Assembly (NCBI GenBank): GCA_024697575.1
Contig: JAILFM010000047.1
Location: 1 to 49,524 of the forward strand
Source: Clostridiales bacterium
GTDB taxonomy: Bacteria; Bacillota; Clostridia; Oscillospirales; Acutalibacteraceae
Reading direction: 5' to 3'
Length of the DNA stretch: 49,524 nt
The position numbers and the translations under genes are program-made. A model generated the notes under the pieces. That model had not been told where the DNA came from. It ran no database searches and saw only the letters and a list, made by a program, of their open reading frames with translations. This document shows positions 43,708 through 49,524 of this stretch, piece after piece; within the stretch, counting starts at the first letter, position 1, and each line of letters starts with the position of its first letter.

Positions 43708-43884
43708 TTATTTAAATTTGCGTTTACGGGCGGCTTCTGACTTCTTTTTCCTCTTAACTGAGGGTTTCTCGTAATGTTCTCTTTTGCGAACTTCCTGTAT
43801 AACGCCGTCTCTTGAAGTCTGTTTTTTGAATCTTCTGAGTGCGTTTTCAAGGGATTCGCCTTCTTTGACTCTTACCGTGCTCAC
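43708..43884 (-). CDS. rpsU: 30S ribosomal protein S21
   Basis: The product (58 aa) begins [20 protein letters not shown] and ends in the basic [15 protein letters not shown], both typical of Firmicute S21, which joins the 30S subunit late. GTG 43884 is the start, with GGGAGGG 6-8 nt upstream; the frame to 43947 is just open leader sequence. Transcription is from a strong promoter whose -35 overlaps the end of the upstream aldo/keto reductase gene. The downstream gene is a coupled 62-aa protein. Confidence 0.95.
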   Translation of the reverse strand: MSTVRVKEGESLENALRRFKKQTSRDGVIQEVRKREHYEKPSVKRKKKSEAARKRKFK

Positions 43885-43937
43885 TTTATTCCCTCCCCTC
43901 ATCTTTTCAGGGATAATAATTATCCTCAAGTAGGGGG

Positions 43938-43967
43938 AGTATAACACAGCACATAACGCCGTGTCAA
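43938..43967 (-). promoter_or_regulatory. promoter of rpsU
   Basis: On the minus strand TTGACA (43962-43967), 18 bp and TATACT (43938-43943). The -35 covers the stop codon of the preceding aldo/keto reductase gene. Confidence 0.75.
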
Positions 43968-45160
43968 CACTTTTTTGATGATTTTCGCAGAATCAGGGCG
44001 CGCACAACGCCGACGCCGATTTTCCACGGGAACGGGCGCAGCGCTCTGTCGGCTTCTTTGAGCTTCTCTCTTATCGGAAGTCCCTGCGGGCAGTGCTTTT
44101 CGCATTTTCCGCATCCGACGCACTGAGTTGCGAAAGGCGGCTGTTTTGACAGACCGACGCTCTGGATAAAGCTTGATCGCGCGTCTTTTTTGCCTTCGGT
44201 ATACATAGCGTTATAAAACCTGAAGTATGCCGGGATATCAACGCCTTTAGGGCAGGGCATACAGTAGCCGCACCCCGTGCAGCCGACCTTTTCGCCCGCG
44301 CGGATATATTCCTTTATTGTTTCAAGAAAAGCAAAATCTTCTTCGTTAAATTCGCCCACTTCGGCTGAACCGGCGGTTTCAATGTTTTCATTGACCATCT
44401 CAAGGGAATTCATGCCTGAGAGAACCACCGTAACCTCCGGCTGGTTGTAGAGCCAACGCAACGCCCACGCCGCGGGCGACCAGCCGCGTTTGTTTTCTTT
44501 CATCGCACCGACTGCGTCCTTCGGCAAAAGATTAACAAGCTTTCCGCCGCGAAGGGGCTCCATTATGATAACCGGTATCCCTTTTGCCGCCGCGGCTTTA
44601 AGCCCCGCCGCGCCCGCCTGCGTGTTTTCGTCGATATAATTGTACTGAATCTGGCAGAAATCCCAGTCATAGCCTTCAAGAATTTTCAAAAAATTTTCCG
44701 TATTACCGTGGTATGAAAAGCCGATATTCCTTACCGCGCCGGATTTCTTTTTCTCCTCGAGCCAGTCCATTATCCCGAGATTTTTCATTCGCTTAAGGTT
44801 AGCTTCATCCGTGAGCATGTGAAGAAGATAATAGTCAATGTGATCCGTCTGCAGGCGGGAAAGTTCCTCACCGAAAATCTTTTCCGCACCGGATACGCTG
44901 TTAACAAGATAATGCGGGATTTTTGTGGCAATATTGACCTTGCCGCGTATGCCGTTCCTCCCCAGCACCTCGCCCAGAAGCGCCTCGCTGCCGGTATAGA
45001 TATAAGCCGTATCAAAATAGTTCACGCCGGCGTTGAAAGCGGCGAGAATCTCTTTTTCCGCTTTGTCAAGGTCAAGCGTCTTGCCGTTTTTTGTGAAACG
45101 CATACATCCGAAACCAAGGACGGAAAGCTCTTTTCCGTACCGGTCTTTTCTGTATTGCAT
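43964..45160 (-). CDS. aldo/keto reductase with two C-terminal [4Fe-4S] ferredoxin motifs
   Basis: This 398-aa protein has an AKR TIM barrel (residues ~1-275) with the catalytic tetrad Asp50, Tyr55, Lys80 and His114 ([18 protein letters not shown] and DYYLLH). A C-terminal extension carries two 4Fe-4S cysteine sets, [17 protein letters not shown] and [15 protein letters not shown]. This architecture is common in anaerobic Clostridia and is thought to pass electrons between NAD(P)H chemistry and ferredoxin; substrates are not known. ATG 45160 follows AAAGGAG. It is probably monocistronic; no convincing promoter is visible upstream, where a GGGGACGGTTCC repeat lies. Confidence 0.92.
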   Translation of the reverse strand: MQYRKDRYGKELSVLGFGCMRFTKNGKTLDLDKAEKEILAAFNAGVNYFDTAYIYTGSEALLGEVLGRNGIRGKVNIATKIPHYLVNSVSGAEKIFGEELSRLQTDHIDYYLLHMLTDEANLKRMKNLGIMDWLEEKKKSGAVRNIGFSYHGNTENFLKILEGYDWDFCQIQYNYIDENTQAGAAGLKAAAAKGIPVIIMEPLRGGKLVNLLPKDAVGAMKENKRGWSPAAWALRWLYNQPEVTVVLSGMNSLEMVNENIETAGSAEVGEFNEEDFAFLETIKEYIRAGEKVGCTGCGYCMPCPKGVDIPAYFRFYNAMYTEGKKDARSSFIQSVGLSKQPPFATQCVGCGKCEKHCPQGLPIREKLKEADRALRPFPWKIGVGVVRALILRKSSKKC

Positions 45161-45212
45161 AATGTCAACTCCTTTCTGTTTTCACTGCTCAACAAAAATC
45201 TATGTAGTAAGA

Positions 45213-45257
45213 CAGGGGACGGTTCCTTATCTTTGCAGACTTTAGACTTCAGACATT
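45213..45257. repeat. GGGGACGGTTCC repeat followed by AGACTTY heptamers
   Basis: ACAGGGGACGGTTCCTTATC (45212-45231) is followed after a few bases by AGACTTT, AGACTTC, AGACATT (45237-45257) in 7-bp register. The same composite order appears at 46557-46631. Confidence 0.75.
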
Positions 45258-45308
45258 AGGTCAAGTCGGGATTTTAAGCCGCTTTTGTCAACCAACAAGA
45301 AAGGGCTC

Positions 45309-45337
45309 TTGATAATTAAACCCGGATAATATATAAT
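45309..45337 (+). promoter_or_regulatory. promoter of the HipA-like module
   Basis: TTGATA (45309-45314), 17 bp and TATAAT (45332-45337) lie immediately before the GGAGG ribosome site at 45344-45348. Confidence 0.7.
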
Positions 45338-45357
45338 ATTTTCGGGAGGTGATTTAT

Positions 45358-45726
45358 TTGCAGACAAATATGGAACAATATCGAACCACCCGCCTTGAGC
45401 AGAACCATGAAATGCTGGAAATACGCTATTATAATGCGGACACCCTGTGCACATTGATATATGCAGACCAAACGGCGCAGGACCTTCGCGCCGAGAATTA
45501 TACCGGCAATATCGTAAAAACAGCCTTCGGAAAAAGCCAAAATCCATCCTGGGCTGATTTTGAAGATTTTCTGGAAGAAAGATGCATCCCCCGCCGGCGG
45601 GCAGGGCTGAGAGAATATCTGGAAACGCTCGGTATAGACGAATACGACCCTCTCGCCATCATTCAGAAGACAAAGGGCCGCATGGCGGAAGACAGCCAGT
45701 GGATGGAGATAAAAAAAATCAAATGA
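45358..45726 (+). CDS. small partner protein of the HipA-like kinase
   Basis: This 122-aa protein probably starts at TTG 45358, 8 nt after GGGAGG; the GTG at 45349 overlaps the Shine-Dalgarno and ATG 45370 is distant. It begins QTNMEQYRTTRLEQNHEMLE and ends EDSQWMEIKKIK. It shares four bases (ATGA) with the downstream kinase gene. I do not recognise the family with certainty. It has the charged helical look of proteins that precede split HipA kinases in Firmicutes, including an acidic FEDFLEERCIPRRRAGLREY region and a conserved-looking DPLAIIQKTKGRM. No helix-turn-helix is apparent, so it need not be a HipB-type repressor. Confidence 0.75.
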   Translation: MQTNMEQYRTTRLEQNHEMLEIRYYNADTLCTLIYADQTAQDLRAENYTGNIVKTAFGKSQNPSWADFEDFLEERCIPRRRAGLREYLETLGIDEYDPLAIIQKTKGRMAEDSQWMEIKKIK

Positions 45727-46550
45727 CGATAAAATTTGTAACAAACGAAAAAGTTGCGGAGACATCTTCCAAAGGCAATCAGGAAAAATGGCGGGAAAAC
45801 GGTCGCTGGTATAAGCTGGATCAGTTCGGCTATGAGGGTCTGTCGGAAACGGTAATTTCGCGCTTGCTGGAATACAGCAATATTAAAGATGATACGCCGT
45901 TTCGTTTTGTCCGCTACCGGATGGAGAAAATAAACGCCCACGGACGAGAGCGCGGCGGCTGCTCCGGCGCAGATTTTCTGCAACAAGGGGAATCCATCAT
46001 AACTCTGTCTCACCTTTTCAAAAGAGAAGGTCAGAATCTGAAGGAAAGCTTGACGCGCCTTTCAAGCGACAGAAAAAGGATTGAATGGCTCGCCGAAGAG
46101 ACGGCGGCTTTCACCGGTCTTGAATTTTTCCCGCAATATCTGACACTGCTGTTTGAGATGGACGCTCTGTTTTTAAATGACGACCGGCACCTTAACAACA
46201 TCGCCGTTCTTGAAAAGGACGGACGGTTTGACTACTGCCCAATCTTTGACAACGGGGCAGGGCTTTTGTCCAATGTGCAGACAGCGCCTATGGATATCGA
46301 CCCCGCTTCGCTTATACGCTCCGCCGTGGCAAAGCCGTTCAACACAACCTTCAATCGGCAAATCATAAATGCCCAAAAGCTGTTCGGCAGGCAATTTCGT
46401 ATGCCGAAGCTCAACGAAGATGCAATCCGGCGCGAGCTCGTAGAGCCGCTGACCTATTATGCAAAACGTGATAGGACATACATCTCGGAAAGGGTCTGCA
46501 AAACAATTCTGATACGGCAGAAAGAATATGAAAAAATACTCCTTCGCTGA
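45723..46550 (+). CDS. HipA C-terminal-like serine/threonine kinase
   Basis: The 275-aa product has the HipA-like kinase core. An early ATP-binding region is GNQEKWRENGRWYKLDQFG. The catalytic segment is LNDDRHLNNIAVL (Asp154, Asn159) and the metal-binding motif is FDNGAGLL (Asp176). The N-terminal subdomain of classical HipA is missing; the separate 122-aa protein upstream may substitute, which recalls the split HipBST arrangement. HipA kinases phosphorylate aminoacyl-tRNA synthetases and slow growth; here a toxin role is inference, as related kinases have other functions. ATG 45723 overlaps the upstream stop codon. Confidence 0.82.
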   Translation: MTIKFVTNEKVAETSSKGNQEKWRENGRWYKLDQFGYEGLSETVISRLLEYSNIKDDTPFRFVRYRMEKINAHGRERGGCSGADFLQQGESIITLSHLFKREGQNLKESLTRLSSDRKRIEWLAEETAAFTGLEFFPQYLTLLFEMDALFLNDDRHLNNIAVLEKDGRFDYCPIFDNGAGLLSNVQTAPMDIDPASLIRSAVAKPFNTTFNRQIINAQKLFGRQFRMPKLNEDAIRRELVEPLTYYAKRDRTYISERVCKTILIRQKEYEKILLR

Positions 46551-46560
46551 GTATTTGACA

Positions 46561-46631
46561 GAGGACGGTTCCTTGCCTTTTGCAGACTTCAGACATCTGA
46601 AATCTGAAATCCGACATCTAACATCTAAAAT
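46561..46631. repeat. GGACGGTTCC repeat and seven degenerate heptamers
   Basis: GAGGACGGTTCCTTGCC (46561-46577) is followed by CAGACTT, CAGACAT, CTGAAAT, CTGAAAT, CCGACAT, CTAACAT, CTAAAAT (46583-46631), all in register. The array ends one base before the stop codon of the convergent kinase gene. Confidence 0.85.
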
Positions 46632-46632
46632 T

Positions 46633-47448
46633 TTATGAAAGAACCGCTCTGTATTCCGTCACGTTGAGAACGGTTTCGCCGTCAATCTGAGCGGCGCAGG
46701 GGCGTGAAAACGAAACGGTTATATCGTTGCCGGTGAATATGCTCACCATATCTTTTTTGCCCGTGTGCTCGCCTTTGAAAATGGAGGGGAAAGCCATAAG
46801 GGCTTTTATTTTTGAAGGGCTGTGATAAACAACAACGCTGAGCTTGCCGGAGGACCTGTCCTGCTGCGGAGCCATATTCATTCCGCCGCCGTAATAGCGA
46901 CCTTTCATTGTCGGCGCAATCCAGACATTGTCAAATTCATATTTGCTGCCGTCCACCGTGACCGCGGCGTGACAGGGCTTGAAATGGAAAAGAAGACCTT
47001 TGATTGCGATGCCGGAGTAGTTGATCTCCTTCTGCGGTGATTCCTTTTTAATCTTGTCGGCAACCTCGCAGCAGTAGCCGTCAATACCGAAGCCCATATT
47101 GTTGATGAAAACCTTCTCAAGCCCGTTTACATAAACCACGGGGATGTCTTTGAGATAGCTGTTGATGAGCACTTCTTCGCCGGGCTTTTTGCCTATATCC
47201 GTGAGGAAGTCGTTGCCCGTGCCGCTGCCGAAAAGATAGATATTGTTTTTGATTTCACAGCCTTTTACGGCGTTGATGAAATAGTTGAGTGTGCCGTCAC
47301 CGCCGATGAGCACAACCTCATCATCGGGGTTAAGGCCTTTGATAAACTGCGCGTAATCCATTCCCACAGCGTCGGTCAGCTCTATGCCGGGGCCAAGCTG
47401 CGGTTTGATGCCGTTATTTGCAAGAGAATTGTAAAGGTAGTATTTCAT
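46633..47448 (-). CDS. diacylglycerol kinase/sphingosine kinase-family lipid kinase
   Basis: This 271-aa protein has the DAGK catalytic motif IGGDGTLNYFINA (Gly49-Thr53) and the second nucleotide motif FGSGTGNDFL (~75-82). The C-terminal beta domain ends AAQIDGETVLNVTEYRAVLS, with QIDGE as in DgkB/YegS proteins. Relatives phosphorylate diacylglycerol or other lipids at the membrane; the exact lipid is not predictable. ATG 47448 follows AGGAGG. It is second in a two-gene operon with the YhhN protein (19-bp gap), suggesting a shared role in membrane-lipid recycling. Confidence 0.88.
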   Translation of the reverse strand: MKYYLYNSLANNGIKPQLGPGIELTDAVGMDYAQFIKGLNPDDEVVLIGGDGTLNYFINAVKGCEIKNNIYLFGSGTGNDFLTDIGKKPGEEVLINSYLKDIPVVYVNGLEKVFINNMGFGIDGYCCEVADKIKKESPQKEINYSGIAIKGLLFHFKPCHAAVTVDGSKYEFDNVWIAPTMKGRYYGGGMNMAPQQDRSSGKLSVVVYHSPSKIKALMAFPSIFKGEHTGKKDMVSIFTGNDITVSFSRPCAAQIDGETVLNVTEYRAVLS

Positions 47449-47467
47449 AATGAACCTCCTAAATCGT

Positions 47468-48112
47468 TTATAACAGACCGATTATAATCAACATCTCTCC
47501 GATACAATAGGTGAGCATAACCCAGAAGTGGGTCTTGAGTCGCCCGTCCTTCTTAAAGCGCACGAAAAACAGCGTCGAATCCGAGATAAAGAACAGCACT
47601 GCGCCTATGCAGGTGATCGCCGTCATCAAACCCGGCTTGCTGAGCATTCTGAAAACGGCAAAGCAGTTCATAGCTCCGTTTATCAATAGGTAAAGAAGCA
47701 TCGGGTAAAAGAGCGCTTTGGGAAGATGGGGCTTGAGCTTTGAAAAGATGTACGCGACAACGCCCGCGAAAAGCAAGCCGAACAGCACGGTTATCGCTAT
47801 GTGCTGAGCGGAAAAATCAATGTCTTTGCAGTAACCGACAATAAAGAAAATGTGGCTTATCATGAAGGCAATGCCGCCGGCGGTAAACCATTTGACACCG
47901 GAGGGCATAAGAAGCACATCACCGAGCCAGCTGAAAAACAGAGCCAACAGAACGGCGGGAAGAACCTCCCCCGCCGTGAAAAAGTAAAATCCGAACAGCG
48001 AGGCGAGCAGAAACGGCTTTGTGATATTGCGCGCACGCTTATTCTGCTTCAGGGAAGCGTAAAGATGGATTACCGTAGATACCAGAAAAACAGCCGAAAA
48101 TAAAACTGTCAT
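47468..48112 (-). CDS. YhhN/TMEM86-family membrane protein (lysoplasmalogenase-like)
   Basis: The 214-aa product is almost wholly hydrophobic, with about seven to eight transmembrane helices. Family features are ITKPFLLASLFG, LFFSWLGDVLLM (the conserved GD in helix 3), a HIFFIVGY segment and SDSTLFFVRF near the end. Vertebrate TMEM86 proteins hydrolyse the vinyl-ether bond of lysoplasmalogens, and several Clostridia make plasmalogens, so an ether-lipid role is plausible but inferred. ATG 48112 follows AAAGGAG. It heads an operon with the DagK-like kinase and is divergent from the TIM-barrel gene. Confidence 0.82.
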   Translation of the reverse strand: MTVLFSAVFLVSTVIHLYASLKQNKRARNITKPFLLASLFGFYFFTAGEVLPAVLLALFFSWLGDVLLMPSGVKWFTAGGIAFMISHIFFIVGYCKDIDFSAQHIAITVLFGLLFAGVVAYIFSKLKPHLPKALFYPMLLYLLINGAMNCFAVFRMLSKPGLMTAITCIGAVLFFISDSTLFFVRFKKDGRLKTHFWVMLTYCIGEMLIIIGLL

Positions 48113-48161
48113 CTTTGCATCTCCTTTCGCACGGTTTGCTTTGATTTGAATTCATATTTCA

Positions 48162-48189
48162 ATTATAACATATGCAAAACTGATTTCAA
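48162..48189 (-). promoter_or_regulatory. promoter of the YhhN-DagK operon
   Basis: On the minus strand TTGAAA (48184-48189), 16 bp and TATAAT (48162-48167) lie ~50 bp before the ATG at 48112. Confidence 0.5.
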
Positions 48190-48215
48190 CAGATTTTTGT
48201 GAGATGTTTTGTCCA

Positions 48216-48244
48216 TTGACTTTTAGCCCTTGTTATGCTAACAT
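48216..48244 (+). promoter_or_regulatory. promoter of the TIM-barrel protein gene
   Basis: TTGACT (48216-48221), 17 bp and TAACAT (48239-48244) lie ~48 bp before the ATG at 48292, back to back with the YhhN promoter. Confidence 0.6.
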
Positions 48245-48291
48245 AGCATGAATAAAAATCATCGGGTTCTTATTGTGAGGACATCGGTTTT

Positions 48292-49041
48292 ATGCTTCAG
48301 ATTATTCCAAACCCCGAAAGGGGCAGCGACTATATGGCCTACGCTTCAAAAAAGGCGGTTCTGTTTGAGGCGTCGGAGTTTGTGCCGGACGATTTACCGT
48401 CTAATGCCTTACGCTGGTACGCGGACTCGGAGAGAGTTTTTTCGGTAAGTTCAAAAATATATGATTTAAACCCCGCGAGCGATGACCCGCTCATAAGAGA
48501 GATTTCAATAAGAAGATACGGCGAACTGTGCCGCTTTGCGCTGAAAACCGGTGCGCGCAACATTGTTTTCAAATCCTGCTGCGCGCCGTACCTGAGCGGA
48601 GAACATATCGAAAAATGGGCTTTCAGGTTCTCTGCCGTCATTAACGAACTGAGCGAAAAATACGCGGATACCAATCTCACTTTTTTCATTGAAAACGCCC
48701 TGGACGCAGGTCCGGAACCGATGGCGAAGGTCCTTGAAAAAGTCAATCCCGGCAAAGTGAAGGCGTGCCTTAACGTGGGCGCGGCAAACTGCTCGGGCAC
48801 ACCGGTCGGCGGGTGGTTTGATGAAATCGGCGAAAAAATCGCCTATCTGCGCCTTTCGGACAATAACGGTCTTTTTGACGAAAACCTGCCCGTCGGCAGC
48901 GGCAAAGTCGACTGGGATATGATCAGCCGTATGAGCGCCTACCTGCCGGAGGATCTGCCGATAACGATAGTAAGTTACGGGCTTACCGACACGAAGCGTT
49001 CGATAGAATATCTGCGCCACCGCAGGTATTTCGGACTTTAA
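48292..49041 (+). CDS. xylose isomerase-like TIM-barrel protein
   Basis: This 249-aa protein resembles the AP endonuclease 2/sugar phosphate isomerase-epimerase family. It has a strand-helix alternation with metal-site-like segments NLTFFIENALDAG, KACLNVGAANCSG, IAYLRLSDNNGLFDENLPVG and a final GSGKVDWDMISR typical of these barrels. The usual metal ligands (Glu, Asp/His, His, Glu) are only partly evident: LNVGAAN replaces the common D-GHA(N) and LSDN replaces the common HLHD, so catalysis may be altered. ATG 48292 follows GAGG. It is monocistronic with its own promoter. The substrate is unknown. Confidence 0.72.
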   Translation: MLQIIPNPERGSDYMAYASKKAVLFEASEFVPDDLPSNALRWYADSERVFSVSSKIYDLNPASDDPLIREISIRRYGELCRFALKTGARNIVFKSCCAPYLSGEHIEKWAFRFSAVINELSEKYADTNLTFFIENALDAGPEPMAKVLEKVNPGKVKACLNVGAANCSGTPVGGWFDEIGEKIAYLRLSDNNGLFDENLPVGSGKVDWDMISRMSAYLPEDLPITIVSYGLTDTKRSIEYLRHRRYFGL

Positions 49042-49044
49042 ATC

Positions 49045-49105
49045 AATGCGGAATGCGGAGTGCGGAATGCGGAATGCGGAATTATACGAGCGTACGGCGG
49101 GAATC
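49045..49105. repeat. AATGCGG heptamer array plus 26-bp dispersed repeat
   Basis: Five heptamers AATGCGG (one AGTGCGG) occupy 49045-49079. They are followed by 26 nt (49080-49105, containing TACGAGCGTACGGCGGGAAT) that are an exact inverted copy of 17028-17053. Confidence 0.9.
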
Positions 49106-49157
49106 ACGATATTGATAATTGGAAAACTGATGGGAAAACCCGAAAGGAGAAACGACA

Positions 49158-49385
49158 ATGAAATGCATGAAATGCGGCAGTGAAGTGTATAAAAGTACAA
49201 CAACGCAAGCCATTAAACCGGGTTTCGGCGTTTTGGTTGTTCGTAATATTCCCTGCTATAAATGTGTTGAATGTGACGAAATCTTTTATACCGGAGATGT
49301 GGCTCAGAAAATCGAAGATATTACGGAAAAGGTTAAACAGTTAGTTCAGGAAGTTACGGTTGTCGATTTTGAAAAAGCGGCATAA
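49158..49385 (+). CDS. YgiT-type zinc finger protein (MqsA N-terminal-like)
   Basis: The 75-aa protein has the two-knuckle zinc motif of YgiT/MqsA antitoxins: Cys3 and Cys6 (MKCMKCG), then Cys36 and Cys39 ([14 protein letters not shown]). A C-terminal charged helix ([20 protein letters not shown]) follows. MqsA's DNA-binding C-terminal domain is absent. Such short proteins usually sit next to an MqsR or DUF4258 toxin, but none lies in the 116 bp upstream or between it and pyrH. ATG 49158 follows AAAGGAG. Zn-binding is a confident call; an antitoxin role is not. Confidence 0.8.
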   Translation: MKCMKCGSEVYKSTTTQAIKPGFGVLVVRNIPCYKCVECDEIFYTGDVAQKIEDITEKVKQLVQEVTVVDFEKAA

Positions 49386-49429
49386 ATCAATGCGCAATGC
49401 ATAAAAAACAATATGGAGGTTTGAGCGGC

Positions 49430-49524
49430 ATGCAACCCAAATACAAACGAATCCTTTTAAAACTCAGCGGCGAAGTGCTCGCCGGGGAACAGGGTCACGG
49501 CTTCGATTTTGACACAATCGGGGC
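49430..49524 (+). CDS. pyrH: UMP kinase, N-terminal fragment
   Basis: The last 95 bases encode [20 protein letters not shown] and a few more residues, the conserved nucleotide-binding start of hexameric bacterial UMP kinase, which makes UDP from UMP. GGAGG lies 10-11 nt before ATG 49430. The gene is cut by the end of the window; frr would be expected next. Confidence 0.88.
   Translation, partial: MQPKYKRILLKLSGEVLAGEQGHGFDFDTIG

Noticed and set aside
49045-49079. Heptamer arrays as CRISPR repeats
   Set aside because: Units are 7 bp, directly abutting, with no spacers; no cas genes are in the window.
48505-49203. 232-aa minus-strand open frame
   Set aside because: It is the antisense shadow of the TIM-barrel gene and heptamer repeats, with no Shine-Dalgarno and no family resemblance.

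Overview
The window reads as chromosome of an uncultured anaerobic member of the Clostridia, probably Oscillospirales/Ruminococcaceae-like. The evidence is the gene order rpoB-rpoC-rpsL-rpsG-fusA-tuf, strong Shine-Dalgarno sites, textbook sigma-A promoters (TTGACA/TATAAT, 17-18 bp), frequent GTG/TTG starts, a ferredoxin-type aldo/keto reductase and several small toxin-antitoxin modules. The species call is inference; no taxonomic search was possible.

Layout. 1-2.9 kb: end of a VTT/TVP38 membrane protein, pheA and a secreted EEP-family phosphatase/nuclease. 3-16.8 kb (minus strand): the information-processing block tuf, fusA, rpsG, rpsL, rpoC, rpoB and tmcAL, with a strong promoter before rpoB and another before rpsL. 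RpoB carries Asn where rifampicin-sensitive enzymes have His526 (E. coli numbering). 16.8-17.4 kb: repeat-rich spacer and a solitary 5S rRNA gene with its own promoter, processing stem and terminator. 17.5-20.2 kb: an accessory island with an SH3 lipoprotein, an orphan HigA-like antitoxin, a RelB/DinJ-PIN module and a convergent RHH-RelE module.

20.3-42.1 kb: a type IV pilus-like locus on the minus strand. A promoter at 40.9 kb drives a fused PilM-PilN gene and pilO. A four-helix-bundle gene flanked by inverted repeats interrupts the cluster. Then come a prepilin, a PilX-like protein, two more prepilins and a 3786-residue secreted protein of the DUF5057 type, closed by a strong terminator. 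A separately promoted 55-aa protein plus prepilin peptidase lies upstream. No PilB/PilT/PilC is present. I infer that the giant protein is carried or exposed by the pilus, perhaps as a tip adhesin.

42.1-49.5 kb: a 168-bp MITE, a NucA/EndA-like nuclease, rpsU with a coupled 62-aa protein, an Fe-S aldo/keto reductase, a split HipA-like kinase module, a DagK-like kinase with a YhhN protein, a TIM-barrel isomerase-like protein, a YgiT-type zinc finger protein and the start of pyrH.

The most unusual non-coding signal is a set of degenerate tandem repeats in about ten accessory intergenic spacers. All have a strict 7-bp period, but the heptamer differs from site to site. They often sit beside a GGGACGGTTCC palindrome family. 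No CRISPR array, tRNA or complete IS element was seen.
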